A stretch of 64,000 nucleotides of DNA from Solimonas flava DSM 18980. Its GTDB lineage: Bacteria; Pseudomonadota; Gammaproteobacteria; Nevskiales; Nevskiaceae. The stretch is from NCBI RefSeq assembly GCF_000426685.1, contig NZ_AUFV01000003.1, positions 434,001 to 498,000 on the forward strand. Reading direction: 5' to 3'. Below the pieces are notes generated by a model. The model saw only the letters and a list, made by a program, of their open reading frames with translations, made no database searches and was not told the origin of the DNA. Position numbers and translations under genes: made by a program. Of this stretch, positions 27,020-36,689 are shown one piece after another. Numbering within the stretch: position 1 is the first letter of the stretch; the number at the start of each line of letters is the position of its first letter.

Positions 27020-28066
27020 TCACCGCTGCAGCTGGCGCAGCAGCTCGGCGCTGGCGCGGGCGCGGTGCGAGAGGCGGTTCTTCATTTGCGGCGGCAGTTC
27101 GGCGGCGCTGCAGCCGCGTTCGGCGACCCAGAACAGCGGGTCGTAGCCGAAGCCGTTGGCGCCCTGCGGCGCGCGCAGGATGCGTCCCGGCCAGAACCCC
27201 TGTGCGAGCAGCGGCACCGGATCGTCGGCGTGGCGCAGCATCGCCAGCACGCTGACGAAGCGCGCGCCGCGCCGTTCGTCGGGCACGTCGCGCAGCGCAT
27301 CGAGCAGCCTGGCGTTGTTGGCGCGGTCGCGTTCGGGCTGGCTCGCGTCGATGCCGGCGTAGCGCGCCGAGCGCACGCCGGGCGCGCCGTTCAGCGCTTC
27401 GACTTCGAGTCCCGAATCATCGGCGAGCGCCGGCAGGCCCGAGACCTGCGCAGCGTGGCGGGCCTTGATCAGGGCGTTCTCGACGAAGCTCGGCGCCGTT
27501 TCCTCGGGCTCGACGGCGCTGAACTCGGAGACCAGGCGCAGGCGATAGCCGAGCGGCGCGAGCAGCGCCTGCATTTCGCCGAGCTTCTTGGCGTTGCGCG
27601 AGGCCAGCACCAGCTCGCCGCGGTCCGGCTCGACGGCCGAGGCGCGCGGCCCGTCGCTGATCAGGCGCTTGCCGTAGCTGAGCACGGCGTCGCGCGCGTA
27701 GCCGAGGCGCTCGTAGAACAGCACGGCGTCGAGATTGCCGTCGCGGACCTGCAGATTGAGTTTCGGCGCGCCGAGGCCGGCGACGTAGGTCTCGGCGGCG
27801 GCCATCAGCGTGCGGCCGATGCCGCGGTGGCGATGCGTCGGGTGCACGGCCAGGTAATTGACCCAGCCGCGATGGCCGTCGTAGCCGGCCATCACGCTGC
27901 CGACGATCACGTCGTCGAGCACGACGATCAGGAAGCCCTCGGCCTGCAGCGCCTGCTTGCGGGCGATGTCGCGGCGCGGGTCGTTCCAGGGGCGCGTCAG
28001 TCCGCAGTCCTGCCATAGCGCGACGACGGCCTCGGCGTCGGTGTCGCGGTACGGCCGGATCTGCAC
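27020..28066 (-). CDS. rdgB: Fusion of GNAT acetyltransferase and RdgB (ITP/XTP pyrophosphatase)
   Basis: One continuous 348-residue frame joins two complete domains. Residues 1 to about 135 are a YpeA-like GNAT N-acetyltransferase ([18 protein letters not shown], then the acetyl-CoA-binding [14 protein letters not shown], and [13 protein letters not shown]). Residues about 151-348 are RdgB/HAM1, which removes ITP, XTP and dITP from the nucleotide pool ([62 protein letters not shown]). The linker of about 15 residues holds no start codon with a ribosome-binding site. The order rph - this gene - hemW is the usual rph-rdgB-hemW order. Start is 4 bases beyond the rph stop. Confidence 0.9.
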   Translation of the reverse strand: MQIRPYRDTDAEAVVALWQDCGLTRPWNDPRRDIARKQALQAEGFLIVVLDDVIVGSVMAGYDGHRGWVNYLAVHPTHRHRGIGRTLMAAAETYVAGLGAPKLNLQVRDGNLDAVLFYERLGYARDAVLSYGKRLISDGPRASAVEPDRGELVLASRNAKKLGEMQALLAPLGYRLRLVSEFSAVEPEETAPSFVENALIKARHAAQVSGLPALADDSGLEVEALNGAPGVRSARYAGIDASQPERDRANNARLLDALRDVPDERRGARFVSVLAMLRHADDPVPLLAQGFWPGRILRAPQGANGFGYDPLFWVAERGCSAAELPPQMKNRLSHRARASAELLRQLQR

Positions 28067-28070
28067 CGGA

Positions 28071-28796
28071 TCAGCCCTGCAGCGCGGCGCGCTGCGCCTC
28101 GATCAGCTGGGCGATGCCCTGGGTGGCGAGATCGAGCAGCTGGTTCAGTTCGTCGCGGCGGAAGGCATGGCCTTCGGCGGTGCCCTGCACCTCGATGAAC
28201 TGGCCGGCCTCGTTCATGACGACGTTCATGTCGCATTCGCAGCCCGAGTCCTCGCGATAGTCGAGATCGAGCACCGGCTTGCCGGCGTGGATGCCGACCG
28301 AAATCGCGGCGACCTGGCCGAACAGCGGGTTCTTCTTGATCTTGCCGGACTTGCGCACGGCGGCGACCGCATCGGCGAGCGCGACGTAGCCGCCGGTGAT
28401 CGCCGCAGTGCGCGTGCCGCCGTCGGCCTGCAGCACGTCGCAGTCGATGGTGATCGTGTACGGGCCGAGCGCGTCGAGATCGACGCAGGCGCGCAGCGAG
28501 CGGCCGATCAGGCGCTGGATCTCCTGCGTGCGGCCGGACTGCTTGCCCTGCGCCGCCTCGCGGCGGCTGCGGTCGTGCGTGGCGCGCGGCAGCATGCCGT
28601 ATTCGGCGGTGACCCAGCCGCCTTCCTTCTTCCAGGCCGGGCCGCGTTCCTCGACGCTGGCGGTGCATAGCACGCGCGTGTCGCCGAAGCTAACGAGCAC
28701 CGAGCCCTCGGCGTGCTTGGTGTAGCCGCGGACGATCGAAACGGGGCGAAGCTCGTCGGCGCGGCGGCCGGAGGCGCGGAGCAGGGGATCAGTCAC
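28071..28796 (-). CDS. rph: Ribonuclease PH
   Basis: A 241-residue phosphorolytic 3'-to-5' exoribonuclease that trims tRNA 3' ends. Landmarks are [70 protein letters not shown] and [18 protein letters not shown]. The start is a GTG at 28796 that overlaps the msrQ stop (GTGA), giving the usual length; no ATG fits. It belongs to a minus-strand run msrP-msrQ-rph-(GNAT-rdgB). Confidence 0.96.
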   Translation of the reverse strand: MTDPLLRASGRRADELRPVSIVRGYTKHAEGSVLVSFGDTRVLCTASVEERGPAWKKEGGWVTAEYGMLPRATHDRSRREAAQGKQSGRTQEIQRLIGRSLRACVDLDALGPYTITIDCDVLQADGGTRTAAITGGYVALADAVAAVRKSGKIKKNPLFGQVAAISVGIHAGKPVLDLDYREDSGCECDMNVVMNEAGQFIEVQGTAEGHAFRRDELNQLLDLATQGIAQLIEAQRAALQG

Positions 28797-29419
28797 GGAG
28801 TGCGGCGGGGCGGCGAATGGCCGCGGAGTATACCGCGCCACGGCAGGCGCCAGCCGAGCAGCACCAGCAGCAGCGCCAGGTACAGCAAGGGTTCGCGCCG
28901 ATCGGCCTTGACCAGCCACAGGTAATGCACGACGCCGAGCAGGGCCGCCGCGTAGATCAGGCGGTGCAGCTGCGCCCAGCGCCGCTTCAGGCGCCGCTGC
29001 CAGGCCTGCGTCGAGGTGATCGCCAGCGGCACCAGCAGCAGCCAGGCGGCGAAGCCGATCGCGATGTAGCTGCGCTTGACGAGGTCGTCGGCGAGTGCCG
29101 CCGGCGAGCCTTCGAGGTCGAAGGTCAGGTAGATCGCGAAGTGCAGGCAGATCCAGAAGAACGCCCAGAGGCCGAGCGCGCGGCGTACGCGGACCGGTTC
29201 GGACCAGCCGCTGATGCGGCGCAGCGGCGTCATCGCCAGCGTCGCCAGCAGCAGGCGCAGCGACCAGTCGCCGGCGTAGTGCTCCAGGAACTCGACCGGG
29301 TTGGCGCCGAGCCGCGACTGCAGCACGCGGACGGCCAGCCACAGCAGCGGCGCGAGGCCCAGCGCCCACGCGGCCAGGCGCCAGCCCCAGAGGCGAACGG
29401 TCGGGCCGGGCGCCGGCAT
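28793..29419 (-). CDS. msrQ: MsrQ, heme-binding membrane subunit of methionine sulfoxide reductase
   Basis: A 208-residue membrane protein of the ferric-reductase-like family with about six helices. It includes [28 protein letters not shown], the heme-ligand region [15 protein letters not shown] and [30 protein letters not shown]. MsrQ passes electrons from the quinone pool or flavin reductase to periplasmic MsrP, which repairs oxidised methionines. Its ATG overlaps the msrP stop (TGATG). Confidence 0.93.
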   Translation of the reverse strand: MPAPGPTVRLWGWRLAAWALGLAPLLWLAVRVLQSRLGANPVEFLEHYAGDWSLRLLLATLAMTPLRRISGWSEPVRVRRALGLWAFFWICLHFAIYLTFDLEGSPAALADDLVKRSYIAIGFAAWLLLVPLAITSTQAWQRRLKRRWAQLHRLIYAAALLGVVHYLWLVKADRREPLLYLALLLVLLGWRLPWRGILRGHSPPRRTP

Positions 29420-30369
29420 CAGTAGTTCTGCTTCAGGTCCATGCCGGCATAGAGCGAGGCGACTTCCGGATAGCCGTTGAACATCAGGGTGTCGCGCTTG
29501 AACAGCTCGCCGAGGCGGCGCTCCTTGGCCTGGCTCCAGCGCGGATGGTCGACATTCGGATTGACGTTCGAATAGAAGCCGTACTCGCTCGCCGCCATGC
29601 GGTTCCAGGTGGTCGGCGGCTGTTTCTCGACGAAGCGGATGCGCACGATCGACTTGATGCTCTTGAAGCCGTACTTCCACGGCACCGTCAGGCGCAGCGG
29701 CGCGCCGTTCTGGTTCGGCAGCACGCGGCCGTACATGCCGACGGTGAGCATCGTCAGCGGGTGCATGGCCTCGTCGATGCGCAGGCCCTCGACGTACGGC
29801 CAGTCGAGCACGCCGTAACGCGTGTCCGGCATCTGCTTCGGGTCGTACAGGGTCTCGAAGGCGACGTACCTGGCCTTCGAGGTCGGCTTGTAGCGCTTGA
29901 GGAAGTCGCCGAGCGGCAGGCCGACCCAGGGCACGACGATGCTCCAGGCTTCGACGCAGCGATGCCGGTAGATGCGTTCTTCGAGGCGGCCGGCGATCAG
30001 CGTGTCGATGTCGGCGCGGCCCGGCGCCTCGCATTCGCCGTCGACGACGACCGTCCACGGCCGTGTCTTCAGCGAGCCGGCGTTGCGCGCGGGATCGTCC
30101 TTGTCGCTGCCGAACTCGTAGTAGTTGTTGTAGGTGCTGACGGTCTCGAAGTCGGTCACCTTCTCGCCGCCGGCCTGATCGCGATGCGCGGCGACGTTCA
30201 GCGCCGCCAGCGCCGGCGCTGAGGCCTTCGCCGTCGCCAGCCCCGGCAGCGCCAGCGCCGCGGCGCCGAGGCCGAGGCCACCGAGCACGCGGCGGCGGCT
30301 GAGGTACAGCGTTTCCGGCGTGACGTCGGATTCGCGCAGCGCGTGCGGCGGCAGGATGCGGATCAGCAT
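29419..30369 (-). CDS. msrP: MsrP, periplasmic molybdopterin methionine sulfoxide reductase
   Basis: A 316-residue enzyme with a twin-arginine signal ([25 protein letters not shown]). The molybdenum-ligand Cys138 lies in [17 protein letters not shown]. Other landmarks are [52 protein letters not shown] and [15 protein letters not shown] near the end. It is exported folded with its molybdopterin cofactor and reduces protein-bound methionine sulfoxide, fed by MsrQ. The ATG at 30369 gives the usual 20 or so residues before the twin-arginine motif. Confidence 0.95.
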   Translation of the reverse strand: MLIRILPPHALRESDVTPETLYLSRRRVLGGLGLGAAALALPGLATAKASAPALAALNVAAHRDQAGGEKVTDFETVSTYNNYYEFGSDKDDPARNAGSLKTRPWTVVVDGECEAPGRADIDTLIAGRLEERIYRHRCVEAWSIVVPWVGLPLGDFLKRYKPTSKARYVAFETLYDPKQMPDTRYGVLDWPYVEGLRIDEAMHPLTMLTVGMYGRVLPNQNGAPLRLTVPWKYGFKSIKSIVRIRFVEKQPPTTWNRMAASEYGFYSNVNPNVDHPRWSQAKERRLGELFKRDTLMFNGYPEVASLYAGMDLKQNY

Positions 30370-30483
30370 GCGGGGGCTCCGGTGAGGGACGAACGGTCCG
30401 GCATGGACCACGGCGGACGCCGGGCGTTCGCCGCTACCATATGCGTTTGTACGAACGAACACGAAATCCGGACGCGCAGTGCC

Positions 30484-30897
30484 ATGAATGTCGATGAACT
30501 GGCCGAAACCTTTGAAATGCTCGGCGACTGGGAGGAGCGCTACCGCTACCTCATCGAGCTCGGCCGCAAGCTGCCGCCGATGCCGGACGGCGCGCACGTC
30601 GACGCCAACAAGGTGCGCGGCTGCATGTCGCAGGTGTGGCTGACGCACGAGGTCCGGCCGGGGCCGCCGAAGACCCTGGAATTCCGCGGCGATTCCGACG
30701 CGCACATCGTCAAGGGCCTGATCGCCGTGCTGTTCATGCTGACGTCCGGCAAGACGCCGCAGCAGATCCTCGCGCTCGACATCGGCAATGCCTTCGAGCG
30801 CCTCGGCCTGGAGAGCAATATCTCGATGAACCGCCGCAACGGCTTCTACGCGATGGTCGAGCGCATCAGGCAGATGGCGGCGGCCGAAGCCGCCTGA
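30484..30897 (+). CDS. sufE: SufE-family cysteine desulfuration protein
   Basis: A 137-residue protein with the SufE landmarks [22 protein letters not shown] and the sulfur-accepting Cys47 in [11 protein letters not shown], then [18 protein letters not shown]. It accepts persulfide sulfur from a cysteine desulfurase (SufS or CsdA) for iron-sulfur cluster assembly. No suf operon surrounds it, so it could serve as a CsdE-like stand-alone partner. It is divergent from msrP. Confidence 0.94.
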   Translation: MNVDELAETFEMLGDWEERYRYLIELGRKLPPMPDGAHVDANKVRGCMSQVWLTHEVRPGPPKTLEFRGDSDAHIVKGLIAVLFMLTSGKTPQQILALDIGNAFERLGLESNISMNRRNGFYAMVERIRQMAAAEAA

Positions 30898-31014
30898 GGC
30901 GCGCACCGGAAGCGCGCGTGCCGGGCCGTCTGACGGCACCGTCACGAATGCGGCGCGCGCGGTTGCTAGAATCGGCCTGCCGTCGCTCGACGGCGCTCAC
31001 CGGGTAGGGCTGGC

Positions 31015-31956
31015 ATGGAACTGATTCCGATCATCTTCGTCGTCTTCGCGCTGGTGACGCTGTGGAAGGGCGTCGTCACCGTGCCGCAGGGCCGCGAGTA
31101 CACGATCGAGCGCTTCGGCAAGTACCGCGCGACTTTCGAGCCCGGCCTGCACTGGATGATTCCGTACGTCGACAGCATCGGCAAAAAGCTGTCGATGATG
31201 GAGCAGGTGCTCGATGTGCCCTCGCAGGAGGTCATCACCAAGGACAACGCCATGGTCGGCGTCGACGGTGTGGTGTTCTTCCAGGTGCTCGACGCGCCGA
31301 AGGCGGCCTACGAGGTGCAGAGCCTCGAGTTCGCGATCATGCAGCTGACGATGACCAATCTGCGCACGGTCATGGGCTCGATGGATCTCGACGAGCTGCT
31401 CAGCCAGCGCGATCACATCAACACCAAGCTGCTGTCGGTGGTCGACAATGCGACCACGCCGTGGGGCATCAAGGTCACGCGCATCGAGATCAAGGACATC
31501 CGTCCGCCGCCGACGCTGGTCGAGGCGATGGCCCGGCAGATGAAGGCCGAGCGCGAGAAGCGCGCCAACATCCTCGACGCCGAAGGCTTCCGCCAGGCGG
31601 CGATCCTCAAGGCCGAGGGCGAGCGCCAGGCGCAGATCCTCGCTGCCGAGGCGCAGAAGCAGGAGCAGATCCTGGAGTCCGAAGGCCGCAAGGAAGCGGC
31701 GTTCCGCGACGCCGAAGGCCGCGAGCGTTCGGCCGAGGCCGAGGCCAAGGCGACGGCGATGGTCAGCGAGGCGATCGCCAAGGGCGACGTGCAGGCGATC
31801 AACTACTTCGTCGCGCAGAAGTACATCGAGGCGCTGGCGCGCATCGCTACCAGCCCGAACGAGAAGCTGGTGCTGATGCCGCTCGAAGCCTCGAGCGTGA
31901 TCGGCGCGATCGGCGGCATCGCCGAACTCGCCAAGAAAGCGGCCGGCGGCAAGTAA
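31015..31956 (+). CDS. qmcA: SPFH/band 7 protein (QmcA-like)
   Basis: A 313-residue stomatin/prohibitin-type protein with one N-terminal membrane helix (MELIPIIFVVFALVTLW), the SPFH domain (VPQGREYTIERFGKYRATFEPGLHWMIPYVD to about residue 180), and a long Ala/Glu/Lys/Arg coiled coil (about 180-255). It forms rings in membrane microdomains and may regulate proteases or membrane organisation. The NfeD-like gene follows 9 bases later, the usual partner pair. Confidence 0.93.
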   Translation: MELIPIIFVVFALVTLWKGVVTVPQGREYTIERFGKYRATFEPGLHWMIPYVDSIGKKLSMMEQVLDVPSQEVITKDNAMVGVDGVVFFQVLDAPKAAYEVQSLEFAIMQLTMTNLRTVMGSMDLDELLSQRDHINTKLLSVVDNATTPWGIKVTRIEIKDIRPPPTLVEAMARQMKAEREKRANILDAEGFRQAAILKAEGERQAQILAAEAQKQEQILESEGRKEAAFRDAEGRERSAEAEAKATAMVSEAIAKGDVQAINYFVAQKYIEALARIATSPNEKLVLMPLEASSVIGAIGGIAELAKKAAGGK

Positions 31957-31965
31957 GGAGCGGTC

Positions 31966-32406
31966 ATGGCGCTCGACAGCATCGTCTGGTGGCACTGGTG
32001 GGTCGCCGGCCTGGTGTTCCTGACGCTGGAAGCCGTGCTGCCCGGCGCGATCTTCCTGTGGATGGGCGCGTCGGCCGCCGTCGTCGGCCTGCTCGCGCTG
32101 ATCGTGCCGGCGCTCGGCTGGAAGGTCGAGTTCATCATCTTCGGCGTGCTGGCGATCGCCGCCGTGCTCGCCTGGCGGCGCTGGCGGCCGGCACCGGCGA
32201 CGACCGACCAGCCGACGCTGAACCGCCGCGGCCAGTCCTACGTCGGCCGCCAGTTCACGCTCAGCGAGCCGCTGGTGAACGGCATCGGCACGCTGCGCGT
32301 CGACGATTCGCAGTGGCGCATCAGCGGGCCGGGCGACATGCCGGCGGGTGCCCAGGTCCGCGTCGTCGCCGCCGACGGCGCGACGCTGCGCGTCGAGCGC
32401 CTCTAG
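31966..32406 (+). CDS. NfeD-like membrane protein
   Basis: A 146-residue protein with two to three helices (about 10-60), then an OB-fold domain (LNRRGQSYVGRQFTLSEPLVNGIGTLRVDDSQWRISG) typical of NfeD. It is the regulatory partner of the SPFH protein encoded just upstream and belongs to the same transcript. Confidence 0.93.
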   Translation: MALDSIVWWHWWVAGLVFLTLEAVLPGAIFLWMGASAAVVGLLALIVPALGWKVEFIIFGVLAIAAVLAWRRWRPAPATTDQPTLNRRGQSYVGRQFTLSEPLVNGIGTLRVDDSQWRISGPGDMPAGAQVRVVAADGATLRVERL

Positions 32407-32491
32407 CGCCGCTCGCCCGCGCCGGCCCTTGCCGGCCGGCCGCAGGCGTGTAAGCTCAAGCCCCGATCCGCTTGAGCTTTCCGCGTTGCGC

Positions 32492-33220
32492 ATGGCGACC
32501 CGTACCGAAAAGAATCTGCACGACCTGCACGAGCCGGCGGTGCACGGGCATCACATCGGTCCGCTCGAAATCCCCGATTCGCTGTACTCGCTCGGCGAGG
32601 AGATCGCGCACGCGGTGACGCACGGCGTCGGCGCGCTGCTGGCGATCGTCGGGCTGACCGCGCTGGTCGCGCGCGCCGCCCTGTACGGCAACGAGTGGCA
32701 CGTCATCGCCTCCGCCGTGTTCGGCGCGACGCTGGTGCTGATGTACACGGCCTCGACGCTGTACCACTCGATCCCGCTGCCCGGCGCCAAGAAGGTGCTG
32801 CGCGTCATCGACCACTCGATGATCTACTTTCTGATCGCCGGCACCTACACGCCGTTCACGCTGGTGACGCTGCACGGCACCTGGGGCTGGAGCCTGTTCG
32901 CGCTGACCTGGGGTCTGGCCGCGGTCGGCGTGGTGTTCAAGATCTTCGCGACCGGCCGTTACGAGAAGCTGTCGCTGATCATCTATCTGGCGATGGGCTG
33001 GTGCGCGGTCGTCGCCATCCAGCCGATCCTCGAGCGCCTGGCGACCGGCGGCCTGCTGCTGACGCTGGCCGGCGGCCTCGCCTACAGCGGCGGCGTGGTG
33101 TTCTACGTCTGGGAGCGCCTGCGCTACCACCACGCGATCTGGCATCTGTTCGTGCTCGCCGGCAGCGTGCTGCAGTACTTCGCGATCTTCTTCTACGTGG
33201 TGCCGGGGCCGAACGGCTGA
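32492..33220 (+). CDS. Haemolysin III / TrhA-family membrane protein
   Basis: A 242-residue protein with seven membrane segments and the motifs EEIAHAVTHGVGALLAIVG, YTASTLYHSIPLPGAKKVLRVIDHSMIYFLIAGTYTPF and the C-terminal HHAIWHLFVLAGSVLQYFAI. The conserved His, Asp and Ser residues are those of the PAQR-like metal-binding core. TrhA in E. coli affects membrane energetics and unsaturated fatty acid balance. The ATG at 32492 was chosen; the frame upstream overlaps nfeD. The PPK2 gene follows 4 bases later. Confidence 0.92.
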   Translation: MATRTEKNLHDLHEPAVHGHHIGPLEIPDSLYSLGEEIAHAVTHGVGALLAIVGLTALVARAALYGNEWHVIASAVFGATLVLMYTASTLYHSIPLPGAKKVLRVIDHSMIYFLIAGTYTPFTLVTLHGTWGWSLFALTWGLAAVGVVFKIFATGRYEKLSLIIYLAMGWCAVVAIQPILERLATGGLLLTLAGGLAYSGGVVFYVWERLRYHHAIWHLFVLAGSVLQYFAIFFYVVPGPNG

Positions 33221-33224
33221 AGCG

Positions 33225-34106
33225 ATGTCCGAGCACACCGATTTCGTCGCCAGCCCCTACCTCGTGCCGTTCGACGGCGGCTTTCGCGTCGGCAAGGCCG
33301 GCACCGCGCCGCCGAAGGACGCCGACAAGGATCTGGCCAGAGCCCGGCTCGCGGTCGAGGTCGAGGCGCTCGACGAGCTGCAGCGGCGGCTCTATGCCGA
33401 CAACCGCCACGCCGTGCTGCTGGTCTTCCAGGCGATGGACGCGGCCGGCAAGGACAGCACGATTCGCGCGGTGCTGACCGGCGTCAATCCGGCCGGCTGC
33501 CAGGTGTCCTCGTTCAAGCGGCCGAGCGCCGAGGAACTCGATCACGACTTTCTCTGGCGCTGCATCCGCCAGCTGCCGGAGCGCGGCCGCATCGGCGTCT
33601 TCAACCGCAGCTGGTACGAGGAAGTGCTGACGGTGCGCGTGCATCCGGACAACCTCGACGCGCAGCGCTTGCCGTGGCGGCCGAAGGAAGAGGCCAAGCT
33701 GTGGCGCGAGCGCTACGAATCGATTTCCGACTTCGAGCGGCATCTGGCGCGCAACGGCACGGTGATTCTCAAGTTCTTCCTGAACGTGTCGCGCGCCGAG
33801 CAGCGCAAGCGCCTGCTCGACCGCCTCGACGAGCCGGACAAGAACTGGAAGTTCGAGGCCGGCGACCTCGCCGACCGCGCACGCTGGAACGACTATCAGG
33901 CGGCCTACGAGGACCTGCTCAACGCGACCTCGAAGTCCTGGGCGCCGTGGTACGCGATCCCGGCCGACGACAAGCCGTACATGCGCGCGACGGTGGCGGC
34001 GCTCATCGTCGCCCGGCTGCGCCAGCTCGACCTGCGCTACCCGCGGCTCGACGCCGACGCACGCGCCCAGCTCGCCAAGCTGCGCAAGCAGCTCGAAAGC
34101 GAGTGA
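33225..34106 (+). CDS. ppk2: Polyphosphate kinase 2 family protein
   Basis: A 293-residue PPK2. The P-loop is in VFQAMDAAGKDSTIR (about 68-81), the second acidic or aspartate-type motif region reads IGVFNRSWYEEVLTVRVHP (about 123-141), and the lid carries VSRAEQRKRLLDRLDEPDKNWKFEAGDLADRARW. PPK2 phosphorylates nucleoside mono- or diphosphates with polyphosphate; the single-domain length and motif wording fit class I/III enzymes, but ADP or AMP preference cannot be read from sequence. It ends 16 bases from the convergent antiporter gene. Confidence 0.93.
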   Translation: MSEHTDFVASPYLVPFDGGFRVGKAGTAPPKDADKDLARARLAVEVEALDELQRRLYADNRHAVLLVFQAMDAAGKDSTIRAVLTGVNPAGCQVSSFKRPSAEELDHDFLWRCIRQLPERGRIGVFNRSWYEEVLTVRVHPDNLDAQRLPWRPKEEAKLWRERYESISDFERHLARNGTVILKFFLNVSRAEQRKRLLDRLDEPDKNWKFEAGDLADRARWNDYQAAYEDLLNATSKSWAPWYAIPADDKPYMRATVAALIVARLRQLDLRYPRLDADARAQLAKLRKQLESE

Positions 34107-34122
34107 GCCGGCGCGCCGGATT

Positions 34123-35316
34123 CTAGGGTTCCGCGTTCGAGGCGCGGTCGGCGCGGAACAGCGGCACCAGCAGCGGCGGCGCGATCATCGTCGTCGCCAC
34201 CGCCATGAACAGCACGATCGCGAACACGTGATCGGAGATCACGCCGAGGCCGAGGCCGATCTGCGCGACGACGATGCCGACCTCGCCGCGCGGCGCCATG
34301 CCGACGCCGATCTGCGCGGCGCGGCGCCAGCCCAGATGGATCGCGCCGAGGCCGCAGCCGAAGAACTTGGTGACGACGGCCAGCAGCGTGACGATCACCG
34401 CGGCGAGCAGGGTCTCGCTGCTGGCCAGCACGTCGAGCTTGAGCTGCATGCCGATCGCGACGAGAAAGAACGGCGTGAAGAACTCGGTGATGCCGCGCAC
34501 CTGCTGGTGGACGTCGTGCGAGCCCTCGGTCGCCTCGGCCAGCGCCATGCCGGCGAGGAAGGCGCCGATGATCGCGGCGATGCCGATCTCGGCGGCGACC
34601 GCGGCGAGGCCGAAGCACAGCACGATCGCGCCGGCCAGCAGCGAGTGGCCGATGCGCATCGAGACGAGGGTCGGCGTCAGGCGCGTCATCACGCGCGAGC
34701 CGACCGCGGCGACCAGCAACACGAAGCCGATCGACAGCGCCGCGGTCAGGCCGATCTCGGTGTAATTGATGCTGCCGCCGGCCATGCTCGCCACCACCGC
34801 CAGCACCAGCAGGCCGAGAATGTCGTCGATCACCGCGGCGCCGAGGATCACGCGGCTCGAAACCAGGTGCAGCAGGCCCATGCCGGACAGCACGCGGGCG
34901 GTGATGCCGACGCTGGTCGCGACCATCGCCGCGCCGAGGAACAGCGATTCGATGTCGCTATGTCCGGTTGCGGACATATAGCCCCAGCCGGCGACGAAGG
35001 GCACGGCGACGCCGAGCACGGCGACGGCGCCGGCGGTGCGGCCGACCTGGGCGATCGAGCTCGGCTTGGTCTCGAGGCCGACCGAGAACAGCAGGAAGAT
35101 CACGCCGAGTTCCGACAGCGTCTGCGTGAGCAGGCCGGGCTCGACCCAGCCGAGCACGCTCGGGCCGATCAGCACACCGGCGAGGATCTCGCCGACCACC
35201 GAGGGCTGGCGCAGGCGCTCGAACACTTCGGCCAGCAGCTTGGCCGCCGCGAACATGATGAACAGCGTCAGCAGCAATTGGTCGGAATGCGCGGCGGCCT
35301 CGGGCGCGGCGCTCAT
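34123..35316 (-). CDS. Cation:proton antiporter (CPA2 family)
   Basis: A 397-residue protein with about twelve membrane segments. Landmarks are LRQPSVVGEILAGVLIGPSVLG (about 36-57), the transport-site double Asp in ILGAAVIDDILGLLVLAVV (about 160-178), IGAFLAGMAL and APRGEVGIVVAQIG (about 340-354). These match KefB/NapA-type Na+ or K+/H+ antiporters. It lacks the C-terminal Rossmann (RCK) domain of KefB/KefC. It stands alone between two convergent and divergent units. Confidence 0.92.
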   Translation of the reverse strand: MSAAPEAAAHSDQLLLTLFIMFAAAKLLAEVFERLRQPSVVGEILAGVLIGPSVLGWVEPGLLTQTLSELGVIFLLFSVGLETKPSSIAQVGRTAGAVAVLGVAVPFVAGWGYMSATGHSDIESLFLGAAMVATSVGITARVLSGMGLLHLVSSRVILGAAVIDDILGLLVLAVVASMAGGSINYTEIGLTAALSIGFVLLVAAVGSRVMTRLTPTLVSMRIGHSLLAGAIVLCFGLAAVAAEIGIAAIIGAFLAGMALAEATEGSHDVHQQVRGITEFFTPFFLVAIGMQLKLDVLASSETLLAAVIVTLLAVVTKFFGCGLGAIHLGWRRAAQIGVGMAPRGEVGIVVAQIGLGLGVISDHVFAIVLFMAVATTMIAPPLLVPLFRADRASNAEP

Positions 35317-35393
35317 GGGCGGACTCGGGTGGTGTTCATGATCGTGACACTGTGGCGCGCCGGCGGCGGACGATCAAGGCGGCGCGCGGGGAT

Positions 35394-36056
35394 TCAGTCG
35401 GCGTCGTTGTCGTCGGGCAGCGGCAGATGGTGGACGTGGGCGCCGCGCTCGCCGCGCAGCGCCAGACGCAGCATCGCCTCGGCGACTTCGTCGGCCTGCA
35501 CCGGCCGGTAGCGCTGCAGCGGTCCGGCGGCCAGCTTCGCCAGCAGCGGCGCGAAGCGCTGCGCGTAGGCTTCGCCGCGGCGGAACTCGCGGCGCTCGCC
35601 GAGCAGCAGCGACGGCCGCACGATGTGCACGGCCTCGAAGCCGACCGCGCGTACCGCCGCCTCCATGCGGCCCTTGACGCGCGAGTAGTAGGCGAGCGCG
35701 TGCTCGCTGGCGCCGACCGCGGAGATCACGATGAACTGCTGGGCGCCGGCCGCGTGCGTGGCGCGCGCCAGGTCGACGACCATGCGGTAGTCGACATCGG
35801 CGAACGCTTCCTTGGAACCCGCCGCGCGCAGCGTCGTGCCGAGGCAGCAGAACACGTCGTCGACCGCGAGCGCCGTTCCGAGTGCGGCGAGGTCGCCGAA
35901 GTCGGTGATGATCGTCGTCAGCTGCGGATGCTCGATGTCGAGCGGCCGCCGCGCGAGCACAACCACGCGCGTGTACGCCGGGTCGCGCAGCAAGCGGTCG
36001 ACCACGCGATGCCCCACCAGCCCCGACGCTCCGGCGACGAGTGCGCTGCGCTCCAT
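35394..36056 (-). CDS. NAD(P)H-binding oxidoreductase (atypical SDR)
   Basis: A 220-residue Rossmann protein: SALVAGASGLVGHRVVDRLL with the glycine motif (about 8-14), CCLGTTLRAAGSKEAFADVDY, FIVISAVGASEHALAYYSRVKGRME with the YxxxK pair, and VHIVRPSLLLGERREFR. It resembles the HTATIP2/YraR-like NAD(P)-binding family, whose substrates are mostly unknown. It is divergent from the HIT gene. Confidence 0.85.
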   Translation of the reverse strand: MERSALVAGASGLVGHRVVDRLLRDPAYTRVVVLARRPLDIEHPQLTTIITDFGDLAALGTALAVDDVFCCLGTTLRAAGSKEAFADVDYRMVVDLARATHAAGAQQFIVISAVGASEHALAYYSRVKGRMEAAVRAVGFEAVHIVRPSLLLGERREFRRGEAYAQRFAPLLAKLAAGPLQRYRPVQADEVAEAMLRLALRGERGAHVHHLPLPDDNDAD

Positions 36057-36184
36057 GCGATCCTATCCCCTTGTTGTCTACCGCCTGTTCGTGTGGCGCC
36101 GGATCGCGGCGCCGCGAAGCATTGCGGCCCTATATACCGCATCGCCGCGCGCGCTGGCAGTATGACGCCGCACCGAGAGCCGCC

Positions 36185-36625
36185 ATGTCCCCTGTTTCCG
36201 ACCGTTTCGAATTGCACGGCCGTCTCGCCGCCGACACGCTGCGCGTCGGCGACTGGCCGCTGTCGCGCGTGCTGCTGATGAACGACGCCCAGTATCCGTG
36301 GCTGATCCTGGTGCCGCGCCGCGCGGCGATCCGCGAGATCCACGAGCTCGACGAGGCCGATCAGCAGCAGCTGCTGCGCGAATCCAGCGCGCTCGGCCGC
36401 GAGCTGATGGCGCTGTACGGCGGCGACAAGCTCAACGTCGCCGCGCTCGGCAACATGGTGCCGCAGCTGCACGTGCACCATATCGTGCGTCGCCAGCGCG
36501 ATCCGGCCTGGCCGGCGCCGGTCTGGGGTCGCCTGCCGCCGCGGCCCTACGACGCCGACGATGCCGAGGCTGCGCTGGCGACGCTGCGCCGACGATTGGC
36601 CGAACACTTCGTGCTCGACGTCTGA
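36185..36625 (+). CDS. HIT-domain protein
   Basis: A 146-residue histidine-triad protein. The triad region is NMVPQLHVHHIVRRQRDPAWPAPVWG with His96, His98 and His99, preceded by MNDAQYPWLILVPRRAAIREIHELDE. HIT proteins of this subgroup hydrolyse nucleotide derivatives (AMP-lysine-like or dinucleoside polyphosphates). The third histidine directly follows the second, whereas the usual pattern is HxHxHxx, so activity may be altered. The frame extends upstream, but the ATG at 36185 fits the family start. Confidence 0.88.
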   Translation: MSPVSDRFELHGRLAADTLRVGDWPLSRVLLMNDAQYPWLILVPRRAAIREIHELDEADQQQLLRESSALGRELMALYGGDKLNVAALGNMVPQLHVHHIVRRQRDPAWPAPVWGRLPPRPYDADDAEAALATLRRRLAEHFVLDV

Positions 36626-36689
36626 GCGGCGCTGGCCGGCGGCGGCGGCCTGTTCCTAGACTCGCCGACCGATAACGGGAGGTCAGGAC

